Source of the DNA: Anaerolineae bacterium
GTDB lineage: Bacteria > Chloroflexota > Anaerolineae > Aggregatilineales > Phototrophicaceae
Direction: 5' to 3'
Length of the DNA: 34,790 nucleotides
NCBI GenBank assembly: GCA_022843385.1
Contig: JALHNT010000069.1
Coordinates: 1 to 34,790, forward strand
Under the pieces are notes generated by a model that made no database searches, was not told the origin of the DNA, and saw only the letters and a program-made list of their open reading frames with translations. Below, one piece after another: positions 17,527-25,703 of this stretch. Each line of letters opens with the position of its first letter. The stretch's first letter is position 1. The position numbers and the translations under genes were made by a program.

Positions 17527-20465
17527 AGCGCTACGCTTTCCACTGGAACAGACGAACCCAATTCGAGTGCGGTCAGCAGGCGTAGCCCCTCTTCCCCAGC
17601 GGCTTCGAGGGCAGCAGTCAGCCCGTCCAGGTCATCGGGGTCGAGCAAGACCGGGGCATCCCCGCGCGCGATGACCACTGCCTGAGCGACGCCGGGCTGA
17701 TCCATTAGCGCCGCTTCGATCTCCTCTAGCTCGATGCGATGCCCGCGGATCTTCACCTGATGATCGACCCGACCGAAGAAGGCCAGTTGACCATCCGCCA
17801 GCCAGCGCACCAGATCGCCGGTACGGTAGAGCAGCTCGCCAGCCCGGAAGGGATTGGGCAAGAAGCGCTCTGCCGTCAGTTCCGGGCGGTTGAGATAACC
17901 GCTGGTCAGCCCCTCTCCGCCAATGTACAGCTCTCCTGCAACTCCCACGGGCACCGGCTGCCGATGGGCATCCAGCACATAGGCTCGCATATTGGGGATG
18001 GGCTTGCCGATAGGGACGATGCTCCCGTTGAAATCTGCCGGGACAGCACACGCACTTGACCAGACAGTGCCTTCGGTTGGGCCGTACTCGTTGTAGAGGG
18101 TGGCGCGGGGCAGCAGACGGTAATGAGCGCGTACTAGTTCAGCGGCACAGGCTTCGCCGGCGACCATCACGGTATTTAGTGAACCCAGATTTCCCGCGCC
18201 ACCATGCTCCAGGAGCAGGTGATAAAGCGAGGGCAAGCAGAGCAAGTGGGTGATGTTATGCCGGGCGATCAGAGCGGCAATCTCATGGACATCCTGCTCC
18301 TGCTTTTGGCGCGGTAGCACCAGCGTCCCACCCTGGCAGAGCGACCAGAACAGCCCTACGACCGAGCTGTCGAAGGCGAAGGATGAGAGCAGCAGGAAGC
18401 GCTTGACCGGCTCCGGGTAGAAGCGGAAGCGCGCAGTCGTCGAATGCACCAGATTGCGGTGGGTGATCGGAACACCTTTGGGTGTGCCAGTTGAGCCAGA
18501 GGTATAAATCACATAGGCTAGATTATCCGATGTAACATTCATATTTGGGCGTGTGATCGGCTGGGTGCTGACCGCCGACCAGGTGGCATCCAATGTAACC
18601 ACACGAGCGTTGGAAGCAGGCAAGACACCCTTGAGGTGTGGTTGCGTGATGACGACCGGCGCGACGGTATCCGTCAGCACGAAGGCCAACCGCTTACGGG
18701 GGTAGGTTGGATCGAGTGGGACATAGGCGGCACCTGCCTTCAGGACTCCGAGAATCCCGACGATCATTTCCAGGGAGCGTTCAAGGCACAGAGCGACCAT
18801 GCTACCTGGATGCACTCCTAGCCCGATCAGATGATGAGCGAGTTGATTGGCCCGCGCTTCCAGTTGAGCATAAGTCAGTGTCTCACGGTCGTAGACGACA
18901 GCAATTGCATGAGGTGTCTGGTCAGCATAGGCTTCGACCAGGTCATGGATGCATTTATCGCGGGGGTAATCCGCCCCAGTCGCATTCCAGTCAACGAGTA
19001 TTTGCTGGCGTTCAGCTACGCTCATCAACGGCAGCGCGCTTACCCGCTGCTCTGGATCGGTCATCGCTGCTGCCAGCATCACACCGAGGTGACTCAGTAG
19101 TCGGTCGATTGTCGATGCATCGAAGAGGTCGCTGGCATATTCCAGTGCGAGTTCTAGCCCATCTGCCTGGCGGGTGACGAAAAGTGTCAGATCAAATTTG
19201 GCTACACCGCCATCCACCGGAATGACTTGAGCCGTCAGGCCAGGGAGGGTGTGGGCTTTGGCTGCTCCATCCTGGTAGACCAGCATCACCTGGAACAGCG
19301 GGTTATGGCTCAGGTCACGGCGAGGGTGCAGCTCGTCTACCAGCTTTTCAAATGGCAAATCAGCATTGGTGTAAGCATCTAGAGCGGTGTCCTTCGCCCG
19401 TGCCAGCAGAGCCGCAAAGGTAGGGTCATCGCTCAGGTCAGCCTTAAGCACCAGCGTATTGAGGAAGAAGCCAATCAGCGGCTCAATTTCCGGACGGTTC
19501 CGGTTGGCAATCGGTGTGCCAATGCTGACTTCCGCCTGACCTGTATACCGGTGCAGCAGCGCTTGAAAAGCCGCCAGCGCCACCATGAAGGGCGTTGTCC
19601 TTGCCCCCTGGCAGAGTGTATCTAAGGCTGGTAACAAGTGGGACGGCAAGCGCAGGCTGCGCATCTCACCCCGGTAGCTCTGGCTGGCGGCACGTGGGCG
19701 ATCAACCGGTAACTGGATGATCATTTGTTCGTTGCCGAGTTGAGCCTTCCAGTAGTCCAGTTGCTTCTGGATGAGGCTTTCGTTTAACCACTGGCGCTGC
19801 CAGTAGGCATAGTCGGCATATTGCAAGGATAACGCAGGTAGGGAAGGAACCATTCGGTGGGTGATGGCTTCATAGGCTGTGCTGAGTTCACTCCAGAAGA
19901 GTCCGTTTGACCAGGCGTCGGAGATAATGTGATGCATGGTGATGAGCAGGGCATGGTCATCCGCCGAAAGCCGAAGCAGTTCGACAACCAGCAACGGCCC
20001 AATTGTCAGGTCGAATCGATGCCGGGCTGCTGCTGCCGCATGAAGTTCGATAGCGGCTTCCTGCTCTGCAGGCGACGTATGGCTCAAGTCAACAAGGTTA
20101 AGCCGTATCTTGAGTTCAGGCACTACCTCTTGGGTCACACGGCCCGCATCTGTCATAAAGATGGTCCGCAAGATGTCGTGGCGGGCGATGACGAAATTGA
20201 TGGCCTGTTCCAGCGACGCGGTATCCAGCGGCCCATGCAGCCGGAGGGCCTCGTGCATGTTGTAGGCGGTACTGCTGGGGTCAAGCTGGTTGAGGAACCA
20301 CAGGCGTTCCTGGGCGAAAGAGAGCCGTGCCGGCACATCCGCCGGGCGTGGACGAACTCCACTCAATTCTGCCGGAATTGGGCGCTTGCCCGCTAGCAGC
20401 TTATCCAACAGGGCGCGTTTGGCATCCGAAAGTTTATCGCGTGTTTCGGTCATAGCTGTGTCCAT
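17523..20465 (-). CDS. Split NRPS piece: condensation plus N-terminal A domain (A1-A8)
   Basis: A 980-residue protein. The C domain has HHIISDA at 178-184, where the usual final Gly is Ala. The A domain shows A3 YTSGSTGTPKG (654-664), A4 FAFDSSVVGLFW, A5 YNEYGPTEGTVW (791-802), A7 YRTGDLVRW and A8 GRVDHQVKIRGHRIEL (898-912), and the protein stops about 65 residues later. A9, A10 with the catalytic Lys, and the carrier domain are absent; they lie at 16164-16736. Specificity residues read by eye are D-S-V-L-M-A-E-V-W, which I cannot match to a known amino acid. The start overlaps the preceding NRPS gene by one base (TAATG), and the stop forms ATGA with the methyltransferase. Confidence 0.9.
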   Translation of the reverse strand: MDTAMTETRDKLSDAKRALLDKLLAGKRPIPAELSGVRPRPADVPARLSFAQERLWFLNQLDPSSTAYNMHEALRLHGPLDTASLEQAINFVIARHDILRTIFMTDAGRVTQEVVPELKIRLNLVDLSHTSPAEQEAAIELHAAAAARHRFDLTIGPLLVVELLRLSADDHALLITMHHIISDAWSNGLFWSELSTAYEAITHRMVPSLPALSLQYADYAYWQRQWLNESLIQKQLDYWKAQLGNEQMIIQLPVDRPRAASQSYRGEMRSLRLPSHLLPALDTLCQGARTTPFMVALAAFQALLHRYTGQAEVSIGTPIANRNRPEIEPLIGFFLNTLVLKADLSDDPTFAALLARAKDTALDAYTNADLPFEKLVDELHPRRDLSHNPLFQVMLVYQDGAAKAHTLPGLTAQVIPVDGGVAKFDLTLFVTRQADGLELALEYASDLFDASTIDRLLSHLGVMLAAAMTDPEQRVSALPLMSVAERQQILVDWNATGADYPRDKCIHDLVEAYADQTPHAIAVVYDRETLTYAQLEARANQLAHHLIGLGVHPGSMVALCLERSLEMIVGILGVLKAGAAYVPLDPTYPRKRLAFVLTDTVAPVVITQPHLKGVLPASNARVVTLDATWSAVSTQPITRPNMNVTSDNLAYVIYTSGSTGTPKGVPITHRNLVHSTTARFRFYPEPVKRFLLLSSFAFDSSVVGLFWSLCQGGTLVLPRQKQEQDVHEIAALIARHNITHLLCLPSLYHLLLEHGGAGNLGSLNTVMVAGEACAAELVRAHYRLLPRATLYNEYGPTEGTVWSSACAVPADFNGSIVPIGKPIPNMRAYVLDAHRQPVPVGVAGELYIGGEGLTSGYLNRPELTAERFLPNPFRAGELLYRTGDLVRWLADGQLAFFGRVDHQVKIRGHRIELEEIEAALMDQPGVAQAVVIARGDAPVLLDPDDLDGLTAALEAAGEEGLRLLTALELGSSVPVESVAL

Positions 20466-23400
20466 TATTGCAGGCTCGCCAGTAGGCGGGCCGCGTCGTC
20501 ATCGCTCAGGCCTGCCACCTGGGCGATGAGCAAGTCTTCGATCTGAGCGCTCATCTGACGGATGGTCGGGTTCTCAAAGAAGCGAGGGATCGGCAGTTCC
20601 ACCCCAAAACGTTGATTGACTTGGTAGATCACTTGAATGGCGGGCAGCGAACTACCGCCCAGTTCAAAGAAGTTATCGTGTACCCCGATCTGTCTCAGGT
20701 TGAGTGCCTTCGACCAGATGATGGCAAGCTGAGTCTCTAATAGGGTTTCCGGTGCCTGATAGGTAGCAGTCAGTTGCGGGCGCTCGGCCTGTGGATCCGG
20801 CAGGGCAGTTCGGTCGATCTTGCCGTTGCGTGTCAGCGGCATAGCCTCCAGCCGGACGAAGTAGGTCGGCAGCATGAAATCCGGAAGATAGCTGCTGAGG
20901 TAGGCTCGCAGGTCGGACGTGGTCATTGGCCCGTCGGAAACGTAGTAAGCAGCCAACCGTTTGGCTGAGGGATCATCGTTCAGGTTCAGTTCGGTATAGC
21001 CGATCTCCTGCATGATGCGCTTGACCTGCGCCTCGTCAATGGCATCGTGGAGTTCATCCAACGCTTCATCCCGCTGCTTATGCCCCATGCGGACATCCCA
21101 GCTATAGGGTAGCGCATAGTTATGGTAGCCGCGCTGCTTCTTGTGCAGGTAGATGCCTACATCATTGATGATGCAGTTGGTCGAACGCCCGGTATCCGAA
21201 GGCCGCACCCAGGGGACATATTGATCGAGGAAGGCATATAGATCACTGAGGGAGACATCGCAGTAGCGATAAAAGTCAATGAACTGAATATCTTCAAATA
21301 AGGCATCGCTGCGGAAAGCATCGACATCCAGTTCGCGTGAGATGACATCATCCCGGCGATGATAGGCTTTGCGAGCTACCAGGATGGATTTATCGATTTC
21401 TTCGACGCTAAAATCTGGGTTCTGGAACACTTCAGGAGTCAAGCGGGTTTCAAAGAACTGCCCGCGTGAAAGCCCGGTAACAATGTAGTGGATGCCCTTC
21501 TCTCGCGCCAGATTGACGGCCAGCGTATAGATGGTCTTGAAACAGCCATTACAGACGTTAGCAAACTGCTTCAGGCTATCGACAAAGATAGCGTTCATGG
21601 CGGGCGTGGTGCCGAAGATGTGATCGACTTTCAGAGTTGCTGCCACGCGCCGGATATTCGTCTTCGCCTGTTCGGAGATGTAGCCATTATCCAGCGTGAA
21701 AGCCAGCACCTTCAACCCGGAAGCGACCAACTGCGCTAGCATGTAGGTGCTGTCCTTGCCGCCGCTGAACAGCGCTACGCAGTCATAGTCGTCGGTGCGG
21801 TTCGCCTTGATCTGGTCGAAGAGCATCTGCAATTCGGTCATCGGCTTGAAGTAGGCCTGCGCCCGACCCTTATAGCCGTCGTAGGCGCGGCAGAGTTGAC
21901 AGACTCCGTCATCGTCATAGCTCGCGCCGGGGAAGTTGGAAGCCAGCCCACAGCGAGTGCAATAGTGTAGTTCGCTCTCTGGCGCGGCGCGATGGGTATG
22001 CACCACCGTCACCAGACTCTCTTTGATTTGTGGGTGTGTTGCCAACCGAGACTCGATCTCCCCCAGTTCGATGCGTGCACCGCCTACCTTCACCTGATGG
22101 TCGGCACGACCGAGGAACTCTAGGGTGCCGGCGGTCGTCCAGCGCGCCAGGTCGCCAGTTTTGTACAAATGGGTCTCTGGTTGGAACGGATTGGCGATGA
22201 ACCGTTCGGCGGTCAACTCCGGTCGATTGAGATAGCCGCGCGCCAGCCCATCTCCGCCGATATACATCTCCCCGATAATGCCGGTCGGCACCGGGATCAG
22301 CTGGGAGTCCAGCACATAAATCTGGGCATTCGCCCCTGGCACGCCGACTGGCACAGAAAGCGCCGTTTCTGCCGGGTCAAAGCGGTGGATCATGCAGCCA
22401 ACGGTTGCCTCCGTCGGCCCATACTCGTTGTAGATAGCGACCTGATGATGGAAAGCCGCGCTGATTGCGCGTGCTAGCTCAGTCTTGAAGTCCTCCCCAC
22501 CGACGATGAAGACTTTGATGCGCGTCTGGGTGAAATCCATCTCCCGGATGAGAGTCAGGTGTGCCGGGGTTAGCTTGACAACATCGACCACACCCTCTTC
22601 AATCACCTTGAGGATAGACATGCCGCGTACGCCGCTATCCTCTGGATAGACGATCAACTGCCCGCCGGTGATGAGGGGCGTAAAGATCGAGGTGACCGTG
22701 AGATCAAATGACAGTGAGGAAAACAGCGCGAAATCCCGCACCTGACCATCGAGGTACTGCGCCCGCGCCCACCAGATGTAGTTGACCAACGAGCGATGCT
22801 CGATCATCACGCCTTTGGGTTTTCCAGTAGAACCAGAGGTGTAGAGGATATAGGCCAGATCATCCGGGGTGGCAGTCGGCAGTAAATTGGCGGCTGCTTG
22901 ATCCGAGAGTCCGTCCAGTGTGAGCAGACGAGCATTTAATCCGGCGAACTTGTTCTGGAGATGCCCCTGAGTCAGGAAGATGGGTGCCAAACCGAGATCG
23001 TCCAGAATGACTTGGGCGCGTTCCGGGGGGTAGGCCGGATCAATCGGCACATAAGCGCCGCCCGCCTTCAGCACACCCAGGATAGCAATCACCACCTCCA
23101 GCGAATGCTCCATGCCGATGACGACTGGCGATCCTAAATCGACTCCCATCGCATGCAGGTGATGCGCCAGTTGATTCGCCCGCGCATTGAGTTCGGTATA
23201 GGTCAGGCTGCTATCTCCCAGCCGCAGCGCCGGGGCCGCCGGGGTGCGTGTCACCTGCGCCTCGAACAGCTGGATGATAGTCTGGTCGGCAGGGTAGTCT
23301 GCCGCGCTTTGGTTGAAGGCCTCGATCAAACGCCCGTGTTCATCAGCGGTTAGCAGGCTGATACGGTTGATGGGCTGTTCTCGGTTCTCCAGGAAGGCGT

Positions 23401-24691
23401 CGACCACCCGCAGGAATTGTTGAATGGCGAGTTGTCGCTGTGGTTCAGTGAAGATGTGGGTGTTGAAGTCAAAGTGGAGCTTATAACTGCCGGTGCCGTT
23501 GAAGTCATGAACTTGTAGGCGCAGGGCATGGTCACGGTCCCCATAGCCAGAATGAACCCACTCAACCTCTGGTTGCATACCGGCAAATGGTGGAAAGGTG
23601 ACGTTGACGAAGTTCAACAGCACTTCATATGCCCGGTTGTATTCTGCGCGGCTGGTGCCGGGTAGTGCGTTCCGCAGCGCGTCCAGGCTCTCTTGCATGA
23701 CCTTCTGCAACAGGCTCGTGAAGGTATCATCCTTGGCCACCTCAAGCCGCAGCGAACACACCTCAATGAAGACGCCGATTGTCTCTTTAAAGGCGGGAGT
23801 CGGGCGGTTGTGGAAGGGCGAACCCAACATGATCTGGTGATTGCCGCTCATGCGGTGCAAGTAGGCGGTGAACAACGTTACCAGGATGTTATAGAGCGAC
23901 AGCTCGGCATTGAGGGTGTGGATGCCCTTCTCAGCGGCGATGGCCTTCAAGCGAGCAGTGCGTTCTACCTCCAGGTCACAGACCACTCGCTCGGTGCGAT
24001 GAGTGGGGTTGCGCGGAGCGCGGTCATAGAAGTTTAGCGATTGAACGGGTGTGGCGAGCTTCTCCGCCCAGTAGCGCTCGGCTTTGGCGAAGCTGGTTGT
24101 GTCCCGGAAGGCGCGTTCGTGCCGCACATAATCGACGTAAGCGGGTAAATCGGCAGTTGAGGTTAACTGACCGTTGATCGCCTGTGCATACAATTCTGCC
24201 ATGCGTCGGTAGCCCAGCACGAACGACCAGCCATCGGTGATGAGGTGGTGCTGGTTCAGATACCAGATGTAACGTGAATCGTCCAGCTTGAGCAAGACGC
24301 TATCGAACAGGCGGCTGCCCAGATCATGCAGACGGGTACGGCGATCTTCCAGCCACAGGTGGTAAGCGCCAATCGGGTCTGGTTCTGCACTCAGGTCGAT
24401 CAACTCCAGCGCATAAGGCAGCGACTCCAGCACACTCTGCTGTGGGACTCCGTTCACCTCGTCAATCACAGTGCGAAGGGCATCGCTGCTGGCGATTAGC
24501 GCGGCGAAGGCTCGTTGAAAGGCTGCTCCATCCAACGCCGCCGCAAAGCTGAAGGTCTGGATCATGTTGTACAACGGCACATCCGGCGCGAGGGTCTGCC
24601 CCAGCCAAATCAGGAATTGGCTGCGCGTCAGGTTCGATTGCGCCGCCAGGTCGCTGTTATTGGCTTGGATGATGCTTTTTTCAATAATCAT
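20465..24691 (-). CDS. NRPS module C-A(PP-loop insertion)-PCP, predicted Asn-activating
   Basis: A 1408-residue protein. C domain with HHLITDG (148-154). A domain with A3 YTSGSTGKPKG (617-627), A4 LSFDLTVTSIF, A5 YNEYGPTEATVG (754-765), A7 YKTGDLAR (843-850) and A8 GRADHQVKVGGARIELGEIE (861-880). Then about 355 foreign residues (890-1245) forming a zinc-ribbon plus PP-loop ATP pyrophosphatase domain. The A domain then resumes with A9 LPDFMLP (1269) and A10 PLTRNGKID (Lys1291), followed by a PCP with GGSSL (Ser1348). Specificity residues D-L-T-K-I-G-E-V-G-K nearly equal the Asn code (DLTKLGEVGK) recalled from tyrocidine synthetase. The 23-base spacing from the carrier gene and the one-base overlap with the next NRPS indicate one operon. 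It probably condenses the carrier-bound starter with Asn, whose derivative the inserted domain modifies. Confidence 0.92.
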   Translation of the reverse strand: MIIEKSIIQANNSDLAAQSNLTRSQFLIWLGQTLAPDVPLYNMIQTFSFAAALDGAAFQRAFAALIASSDALRTVIDEVNGVPQQSVLESLPYALELIDLSAEPDPIGAYHLWLEDRRTRLHDLGSRLFDSVLLKLDDSRYIWYLNQHHLITDGWSFVLGYRRMAELYAQAINGQLTSTADLPAYVDYVRHERAFRDTTSFAKAERYWAEKLATPVQSLNFYDRAPRNPTHRTERVVCDLEVERTARLKAIAAEKGIHTLNAELSLYNILVTLFTAYLHRMSGNHQIMLGSPFHNRPTPAFKETIGVFIEVCSLRLEVAKDDTFTSLLQKVMQESLDALRNALPGTSRAEYNRAYEVLLNFVNVTFPPFAGMQPEVEWVHSGYGDRDHALRLQVHDFNGTGSYKLHFDFNTHIFTEPQRQLAIQQFLRVVDAFLENREQPINRISLLTADEHGRLIEAFNQSAADYPADQTIIQLFEAQVTRTPAAPALRLGDSSLTYTELNARANQLAHHLHAMGVDLGSPVVIGMEHSLEVVIAILGVLKAGGAYVPIDPAYPPERAQVILDDLGLAPIFLTQGHLQNKFAGLNARLLTLDGLSDQAAANLLPTATPDDLAYILYTSGSTGKPKGVMIEHRSLVNYIWWARAQYLDGQVRDFALFSSLSFDLTVTSIFTPLITGGQLIVYPEDSGVRGMSILKVIEEGVVDVVKLTPAHLTLIREMDFTQTRIKVFIVGGEDFKTELARAISAAFHHQVAIYNEYGPTEATVGCMIHRFDPAETALSVPVGVPGANAQIYVLDSQLIPVPTGIIGEMYIGGDGLARGYLNRPELTAERFIANPFQPETHLYKTGDLARWTTAGTLEFLGRADHQVKVGGARIELGEIESRLATHPQIKESLVTVVHTHRAAPESELHYCTRCGLASNFPGASYDDDGVCQLCRAYDGYKGRAQAYFKPMTELQMLFDQIKANRTDDYDCVALFSGGKDSTYMLAQLVASGLKVLAFTLDNGYISEQAKTNIRRVAATLKVDHIFGTTPAMNAIFVDSLKQFANVCNGCFKTIYTLAVNLAREKGIHYIVTGLSRGQFFETRLTPEVFQNPDFSVEEIDKSILVARKAYHRRDDVISRELDVDAFRSDALFEDIQFIDFYRYCDVSLSDLYAFLDQYVPWVRPSDTGRSTNCIINDVGIYLHKKQRGYHNYALPYSWDVRMGHKQRDEALDELHDAIDEAQVKRIMQEIGYTELNLNDDPSAKRLAAYYVSDGPMTTSDLRAYLSSYLPDFMLPTYFVRLEAMPLTRNGKIDRTALPDPQAERPQLTATYQAPETLLETQLAIIWSKALNLRQIGVHDNFFELGGSSLPAIQVIYQVNQRFGVELPIPRFFENPTIRQMSAQIEDLLIAQVAGLSDDDAARLLASLQ
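20957..22024 (-). other. PP-loop ATP pyrophosphatase domain inserted between A8 and A9
   Basis: This marks residues about 890-1245 of the NRPS. It starts with a treble CxxC ribbon (YCTRCG, Cys911/914, and VCQLC, Cys931/934) like those before PP-loop domains of N-acetyl sugar amidotransferases (WbpG type) and TtuA/Ncs6 tRNA thiolases. The PP-loop is LFSGGKDSTYML (SGGKDST 976-982), followed by LAFTLDNGYISEQA, a second CxxC (VCNGC, Cys1047/1050) and VTGLSRGQFFETR. PP-loop enzymes adenylate a carbonyl or amide oxygen and let N or S replace it. An internal CxxC is used for sulfur transfer or an Fe-S cluster in thiolases. Thioamide, amidine, nitrile or amide formation on the carrier-bound Asn residue are the options; the sequence does not choose between them. 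Confidence 0.88.
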
Positions 24692-24714
24692 ATTGTTCTA
24701 TCACACTTGCACGA

Positions 24715-24963
24715 CTAACCACTTATTGCCTTTGCTCCGAGATAAGCTACCATCGCATTGACCGTCCCGAAGTTCTCGATGGTGATTTCCCCTGCTGGGA
24801 TGCTGACACCGGTTTCTTCTTCCAGAAAGGCGATCAGGCGCACTACACCCAGCGAATCGACCAGCCCACTCAAGAGCAAGTCGTCGTCATCGCCAATGTG
24901 TAAATGCGGCTGCCCGACCATTTCCGTCGCGATGAAGTGCTTGATGTGTGTGTTTAGTTCCAC
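24715..24963 (-). CDS. Stand-alone acyl/peptidyl carrier protein
   Basis: An 82-residue carrier protein with the phosphopantetheine site GLVDSLGVV (Ser37) and the usual four-helix length. The GTG start at 24963 has a GAGGAA ribosome binding site eight bases upstream and overlaps the end of the membrane protein gene. The D-S-L motif and acidic first helix resemble free carriers of the PltL/RedO/AnaD kind, which hold prolyl groups for oxidation. Its position beside a free-standing A enzyme, an acyl-CoA-dehydrogenase-like flavoprotein and the first NRPS suggests it carries the starter unit and hands it to the first C domain. Confidence 0.88.
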   Translation of the reverse strand: MELNTHIKHFIATEMVGQPHLHIGDDDDLLLSGLVDSLGVVRLIAFLEEETGVSIPAGEITIENFGTVNAMVAYLGAKAISG

Positions 24964-25703
24964 GTTGATGTTCCTCGTATAGTCTGTCTAGATACGGTGG
25001 CACGGCGCTTCCGGACGATAGTGATGAAGCCTGCCGCCTGGACTATAGCAATGCATCCGATCAGAGTCGGCAAAATAATCCGCAAGAGCGTATCCCGGTT
25101 TTCCACCCGCTGATAGGCAAAGCCATGTAGGAAGATCAAACCCAGCGCCAAATAGCTCAATCGTTGCAGGTTCTTCCAGCGAGTCATGCCTAGGCGGTCC
25201 ATCACTATATCGTTGGAGATGACCAGAATCAACATGATGATGGCAGTCTGGAACAAGCCACTGAAGTTTGCAATGCCGAACCACCCGCCCTGCAAAATCC
25301 AACCGCCATCCGCTGCCGAGGTATCTTGCAGCCACAACGTCCAGACTTGGAAGTCGTCGATGTGGATGCTGGCTCCAAAAGCGACATGGGTCAGCGCCAG
25401 CAGCCCCGCCCAGATGCCAATGTCTCGCCGCAGGTAACTATTGACGGCCAGCGGACGCCGGCGCAGCGCATTCACCGGGCCAATCGCCAGTGTCACCCCC
25501 AGGAAGAGGATGGCTGTGTACGCCAGCGCCATACTCATCCGCCACTCGAACATAGCCGCTTTCCGCCCTTCGACATGATCGACCCATCCCTCAGTCGAAA
25601 GCCCGAACAGCGCATACAATAGCAGCACACACCCAGAAGCAATAAAGGTCAGTTGCAGATGCCGCTGGCGACGTCTGGCGGGTAGGTGCAGGATGGCGTT
25701 CAT
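24954..25703 (-). CDS. Ferric-reductase-like transmembrane heme protein within the NRPS operon
   Basis: A 249-residue membrane protein with about six helices (near 18-36, 57-79, 95-114, 148-166, 182-199 and 207-230). His106 in LLALTHVAFG and His193 in LGLIFLHGFAY sit in two helices, as the heme ligands do in the ferric-reductase-like/MsrQ (YedZ) group. There is no FAD or NADPH domain. It overlaps its neighbours on both sides (ATGA with the A gene, a 10-base overlap with the carrier gene), so it is firmly part of the operon. A role as electron acceptor for the starter oxidation or for an unknown redox step is inference. The MsrQ partner MsrP is absent. Confidence 0.75.
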   Translation of the reverse strand: MNAILHLPARRRQRHLQLTFIASGCVLLLYALFGLSTEGWVDHVEGRKAAMFEWRMSMALAYTAILFLGVTLAIGPVNALRRRPLAVNSYLRRDIGIWAGLLALTHVAFGASIHIDDFQVWTLWLQDTSAADGGWILQGGWFGIANFSGLFQTAIIMLILVISNDIVMDRLGMTRWKNLQRLSYLALGLIFLHGFAYQRVENRDTLLRIILPTLIGCIAIVQAAGFITIVRKRRATVSRQTIRGTSTWN

